A DNA stretch of 7,485 bases from Cyanobacteria bacterium UBA8803. Lineage in GTDB: Bacteria > Cyanobacteriota > Cyanobacteriia > Cyanobacteriales > Coleofasciculaceae. Positions 4,236 through 7,485 of this stretch are shown one piece after another; position 1 is the stretch's first letter, and the number at the start of each line of letters is the position of its first letter. Below the pieces are notes generated by a model. The model saw only the letters and a list, made by a program, of their open reading frames with translations. It ran no database searches and was not told where the DNA came from. The stretch is taken from positions 7,416 through 14,900 of the forward strand of contig DNXU01000605.1 of the NCBI GenBank assembly GCA_003505715.1, in the 5' to 3' direction. The translations under genes and the position numbers were made by a program.

Positions 4236-6677
4236 ATGCCCACCCATACCCCAACACGCTCTCACCAGCCTATCAGCGGTTTGTACGTCCAAGTCGGCGC
4301 ACAAGAGCTAGTCTTCCCCCTCAAACATACCGAAGTTCAGGCAAAAATTGCTGGCAATGTGTCGCGAGTGGAGGTCACGCAGACTTTTGAGAATCCCTTC
4401 ACTGCACCCTTAGAAGCTGTCTATGTTTTTCCTTTGCCCGATGAAGCCGCCGTTGATGAGATGGAAATTAAAATTGGCGATCGCATCATCAAGGGTACGA
4501 TCAAGAAACGAGAAGAAGCCCAAGCCATCTACGAACAAGCGAAGAGCGAAGGACGAACTGCCGGACTACTACAGCAAGAACGAGATAATGTTTTTACCCA
4601 ATCCCTAGCTAACATCCAACCGGGAGAAGCTATTGATGTTACCATCCGCTACACGGATAGCCTGAAATTTGAGGGGGGAGATTATGAATTTGTCTTCCCC
4701 ATGGTTACAGGGCCGCGCTTCATTCCTGGTATCCCCATCGATAGTAGTGGAGACACCGATCGCGTTCCCGATGCCTCTCGCATTACTCCCCCAGTTATGC
4801 CGCCAGCGACGCGATCCGGGCATGATATTGGGGTCAACGTAGAAATTGATGCAGGGGTGCCGATTTTTGACGTGCGCTCGACATCCCACCAACTGCGCAT
4901 CGAACGGGAAAATCAAATCGTGCGAGTGAAACTGGGTGAGGAAGATACGATTCCTAATAAAGACCTGATTTTGCGGTATCGGGTCGCAGGCGATCGCACT
5001 TCGGCCACGGTACTCACTCAACAAGACAGCCGAGGTCATCATTTTGCCCTTTACCTGATCCCTGCCCTAGAATACCGCACCGATGAGATCGTACCTAAGG
5101 ATGTGGTATTTCTGATGGATACCTCCGGTTCCCAACAGGGTGACCCGCTGCGGAAATCTCAGGAACTGATGGGTCGCACGATCGCGGGGCTAAATCCTGA
5201 CGACACGTTTGCGATTATTGACTTTTCCGATATTACCACTCAGCTGTCTGCCAAACCCTTACCAAATACCCCGCAAAATCGGATCGACGCTCTCCACTAC
5301 ATCAATCAGTTACAAGCCAATGGCGGCACTTATTTATTAAATGGTATTCGTGCCGTGCTGAATTTTCCAGCAGCACCGGAAGGACGCCTGCGCAGTATCC
5401 TATTGCTCACCGATGGCTACATTGGTAATGAAAATGAAATCCTGGCTGAGGTACAGCAGCACCTAAAACCGGGGAATCGCCTGTATAGTTTTGGGGTGGG
5501 CAGTTCGCCGAATCGCTTCCTACTCAACCGCCTTGCCGAGATTGGGCGGGGAAGTGCTCGCCTTGTTCGGCAAGACGAACCAACTGAGGAGGTAGCCGTT
5601 CAGTTCTTCCGCCAAATCAACAATCCCGTACTCACCAATATCCAAGTCAGTTGGGAAGGTATGGGAGAGGCGTTGATTTATCCGGCACTCCCCCCCGATT
5701 TATTTGAAGGACAACCGTTAGTAATCTTTGGGAGAATTTCCTCCTTGCCTGAAGGGGAAGAAGTCCTGGCTGGTACTCTCCGTATTAGTGGCATGATGGC
5801 AGGCGGCAACCTTTACGAACATACCTTTAACCTCCAATTTGAGGAGGGTGGCAATTCGGGCATTGCGCAGCTGTGGGGTAGGGCGCGGATTAAAGACCTG
5901 ATGAATCAGATGTTCCGCTATGAAAAGAAAGCAATGGTAGAGTCAGTCACCGAGACTGCCTTAACCTACCAGCTATTATCCCAGTACACGGCTTTTGTAG
6001 CGGTTAGTGAAGAAGTAAGAGTCGATCCTGAAGGTAATCACATCTCGATAGAAGTGCCAGTAGAGATGCCAGAGGGGGTTAACTATCAAGGAATTTTTGG
6101 CACTACTGCGACTCGCAGCATTCAACCCCAAGCAATGCTACGCTCAGCTTTACCCCGCGTTGCCTCCTCAGAGAAACTATATTCTTACCAAGCCCCAGCA
6201 TCCAAAGCGCCTAGTGCAGGCAAAGGTGGATTTTTTAGCAATCTCTTTGGCCGTAAGCAGGATAGTAGTTCAAGTGAGGTTTTCCGCTGTGAAGAGAGCG
6301 ATCCCATAGCCGAGTTAAGCGATGAATTTGATATCACTCTGATTAATCCTGGTATGGTACAGGATGCGGAGGAAGAGCCAACATCAGCCCTCAGCCAACC
6401 GAGTTTGCAAGTAGTCAGCGCTACGGGATTAGATGAAGCAGCAATAGCCCAACTAACCCAACATTTGCAACAGCTAACTTTGTTACCTGTTGGGTTCAGT
6501 GGCGAAATTGTTTTCGAGTTAAGCGTGCGCAAAGGTCGCGTAGTGCGAGTGCTGGTAGATGAGGATGCCTCAACCCTCAAAGAAGAGGGGGTAATTGAGA
6601 TGATTAAGCGATCGCTCTTCACTTGGCAAGTTCCTCCATCAGCCAGCAGTATAGTGAGTATAAAGTTATGTATTTAA
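4236..6677 (+). CDS. VIT-VWA domain protein with a TonB/AgmX-like C-terminal domain
   Basis: An 813-residue protein from the ATG chosen on the SD at 4223-4227; a GTG at 4221 would add five residues. The VIT domain spans about 20-150, with the conserved VTQTFENPF and YVFPLPDEAAVDEM stretches and the KKREEAQAIYEQA helix. The VWA domain spans about 285-455. Its MIDAS is complete: DTSGS (D295, S297, S299; nt 5118-5132), T365 in NGGTY, and D393 in LLTDGY. It should therefore bind Mg2+ and a ligand carboxylate. A beta-rich region follows to about 600, ending in the family-typical YQLLSQYTAFVAVSEE. A variable linker (about 630-720) contains GGFFSNLFGRK. The last 65 or so residues (GEIVFELSVRKGRVVRVLVDE, interrupted here by the rest, then SLFTWQVP) resemble TonB/AgmX C-terminal domains. 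No signal peptide or membrane helix is seen, so a cytoplasmic scaffold is likely. The stop overlaps the DUF5682 start, implying coupled translation and a shared role. Confidence 0.88.
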   Translation: MPTHTPTRSHQPISGLYVQVGAQELVFPLKHTEVQAKIAGNVSRVEVTQTFENPFTAPLEAVYVFPLPDEAAVDEMEIKIGDRIIKGTIKKREEAQAIYEQAKSEGRTAGLLQQERDNVFTQSLANIQPGEAIDVTIRYTDSLKFEGGDYEFVFPMVTGPRFIPGIPIDSSGDTDRVPDASRITPPVMPPATRSGHDIGVNVEIDAGVPIFDVRSTSHQLRIERENQIVRVKLGEEDTIPNKDLILRYRVAGDRTSATVLTQQDSRGHHFALYLIPALEYRTDEIVPKDVVFLMDTSGSQQGDPLRKSQELMGRTIAGLNPDDTFAIIDFSDITTQLSAKPLPNTPQNRIDALHYINQLQANGGTYLLNGIRAVLNFPAAPEGRLRSILLLTDGYIGNENEILAEVQQHLKPGNRLYSFGVGSSPNRFLLNRLAEIGRGSARLVRQDEPTEEVAVQFFRQINNPVLTNIQVSWEGMGEALIYPALPPDLFEGQPLVIFGRISSLPEGEEVLAGTLRISGMMAGGNLYEHTFNLQFEEGGNSGIAQLWGRARIKDLMNQMFRYEKKAMVESVTETALTYQLLSQYTAFVAVSEEVRVDPEGNHISIEVPVEMPEGVNYQGIFGTTATRSIQPQAMLRSALPRVASSEKLYSYQAPASKAPSAGKGGFFSNLFGRKQDSSSSEVFRCEESDPIAELSDEFDITLINPGMVQDAEEEPTSALSQPSLQVVSATGLDEAAIAQLTQHLQQLTLLPVGFSGEIVFELSVRKGRVVRVLVDEDASTLKEEGVIEMIKRSLFTWQVPPSASSIVSIKLCI

Positions 6678-7485
6678 TGAGTACTCACATCTTCGGAATT
6701 CGACATCATGGTCCGGGTTCCTCTCGCAGCCTGCGTCAAGCTTTAGAAGCTTTGCAGCCAGATGCCATCTTAGTAGAAGGCCCACCGGATGCTGATGGAA
6801 TGCTACCGTTACTCGTGCATCCGGAAATGAAGCCACCTGTCGCTTTAGTGGTTTACGTGCCCGATCAGCCGCAACGGGCGATTTATTATCCATTTGCTGT
6901 CTTTTCTCCAGAGTGGCAGGCTATTCACTACGGGCTAACTCATGGAGCAACGGTGCGTTTTATGGATTTGCCCCAGGCATATCGCTTGTTGGGAACGGAT
7001 TTGGTAACGGATGTGGGGGATGATGTTTTTGTTGGGTCTCCAAATCCTGTTTCTGAAATTCAGCTTGACCCGTTGGATTGGTTGGGAAAAGCTGCTGGGT
7101 ACAGTGATGGGGAACGGTGGTGGGAACATTTGGTCGAGCAGCGTCAGGATAGTACTGACCTGTTTGCTGCTATTTTAGAGGCGATGACAGTGCTGCGACA
7201 GGAGGCTCCTCCTTTTACAGAACCTCTTGAAGCGCAGCGGGAAGCTTATATGCGGAAAACTATTCGCATTGCTCAGAAGGAGGGCTTCTCTCGTATTGCT
7301 GTTGTCTGTGGTGCTTGGCACGCTCCGGTGCTGGCGCAAATGCCTGCATTAAAAGAGGATGAGGCACTACTCAAAGGATTGCCGAAAAGCAAGGTAGAAG
7401 CAACCTGGGTGCCTTGGACTTACGGACGGCTGTGCTACAGGAATGGTTATGGGGCTGGGGTAGAGTCACCCGGATGGTACGACTA
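6668..7485 (+). CDS. DUF5682-family protein, N-terminal part (runs off the window); putative Tiki/EreA-like hydrolase
   Basis: The frame is open from ATG 6668 to the window end (272 codons, no stop). A second in-frame ATG at 6677 would overlap the upstream TAA by one base (TAATG), typical of termination-reinitiation; a weak GTGAG (6654-6658) suits 6668 better. I recognise DUF5682 from RHHGPGS near the N-terminus, LVEGPP, YPFAVFSPEWQAI, VVCGAWHAP and the later ATWVPWTYGRL and GYGAGVESPGWYD. Counting from 6668, GIRH (10-13) and GAWH (215-218) are two G-x-x-H motifs, and E37 lies in LVEGPP. This arrangement is that of the Tiki/TraB/EreA/ChaN superfamily, which includes metal-dependent proteases and erythromycin esterases, so hydrolase activity is inferred but unproven. 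No signal peptide or membrane helix is seen. Full-length members are longer, so the C-terminal part lies beyond 7485. It shares a transcript with the VIT-VWA gene. Confidence 0.85.
   Translation, partial: MYLMSTHIFGIRHHGPGSSRSLRQALEALQPDAILVEGPPDADGMLPLLVHPEMKPPVALVVYVPDQPQRAIYYPFAVFSPEWQAIHYGLTHGATVRFMDLPQAYRLLGTDLVTDVGDDVFVGSPNPVSEIQLDPLDWLGKAAGYSDGERWWEHLVEQRQDSTDLFAAILEAMTVLRQEAPPFTEPLEAQREAYMRKTIRIAQKEGFSRIAVVCGAWHAPVLAQMPALKEDEALLKGLPKSKVEATWVPWTYGRLCYRNGYGAGVESPGWYD

Larger units (their letters stand above)
291..6615. repeat. Eight dispersed HIP1 octamers (GCGATCGC)
   Basis: Copies begin at 291, 1837, 2658, 3315, 4056, 4477, 4990 and 6608, all inside coding sequence. Random expectation for an octamer here is about 0.1. 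The density is that of many cyanobacterial chromosomes and is the main taxonomic clue. Every recognisable gene except the partial DUF5682 gene carries at least one, arguing against recent import of those genes from a non-cyanobacterial donor. Confidence 0.9.

Noticed and set aside
4605..5042. Minus-strand open frame of 145 codons within the VIT-VWA gene
   Set aside because: It lies opposite a strongly supported domain-coding frame, has no recognisable domain, and is best explained as a shadow of that gene.
6185..6622. Minus-strand open frame of 145 codons opposite the end of the VIT-VWA gene
   Set aside because: Serine/leucine-rich composition typical of an antisense shadow, with no recognisable motif.
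6666..7129. Two short minus-strand frames opposite the DUF5682 gene
   Set aside because: The plus strand here codes continuously for conserved DUF5682 motifs, so the minus frames are shadows.

Overview
The window looks like cyanobacterial chromosome. Eight copies of the octamer GCGATCGC (the HIP1 palindrome) occur in 7.5 kb, where chance would give about 0.1. A tandem heptamer repeat of the type common in filamentous cyanobacteria abuts the first gene, and a 14-nt-period repeat lies between two convergent genes. The proteins also resemble cyanobacterial versions of their families. The exact genus cannot be told from this window.

Left part (26-3458, + strand): three genes with short gaps (49 and 12 nt) and no visible terminator, probably one transcript. 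They are a trehalose-synthase-like GH13 enzyme, an LLM-type flavin oxidoreductase of the F420-dependent glucose-6-phosphate dehydrogenase-like group (probably using a flavin in this lineage), and an 8-helix membrane protein with ZIP-transporter-like features. The first two suggest sugar or disaccharide metabolism; the link to the third is unknown.

Middle (3459-4235): a convergent spacer carries the 14-nt-period repeat. It is followed by a minus-strand gene for a small stand-alone cyclic-nucleotide-binding-fold protein that lacks the usual phosphate-binding arginine. A 138-nt divergent spacer comes next, holding two inverted repeats and a possible hairpin over the ribosome binding site of the gene to its right.

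Right part (4236-7485, + strand): a VIT-VWA protein with an intact MIDAS site and a C-terminal domain resembling TonB/AgmX C-terminal domains. Its stop codon overlaps the start of a DUF5682-family gene that runs off the window. The DUF5682 protein shows two G-x-x-H motifs and an intervening glutamate, the pattern expected of the Tiki/TraB/EreA/ChaN hydrolase superfamily. This overlapping pair is the most interesting part of the window. From memory, DUF5682 genes often sit beside MoxR-type AAA+ ATPase, VWA and SWIM zinc-finger genes, so the window probably shows the left edge of a larger ATPase/VWA/hydrolase module of unproven function, possibly stress response or biological conflict.
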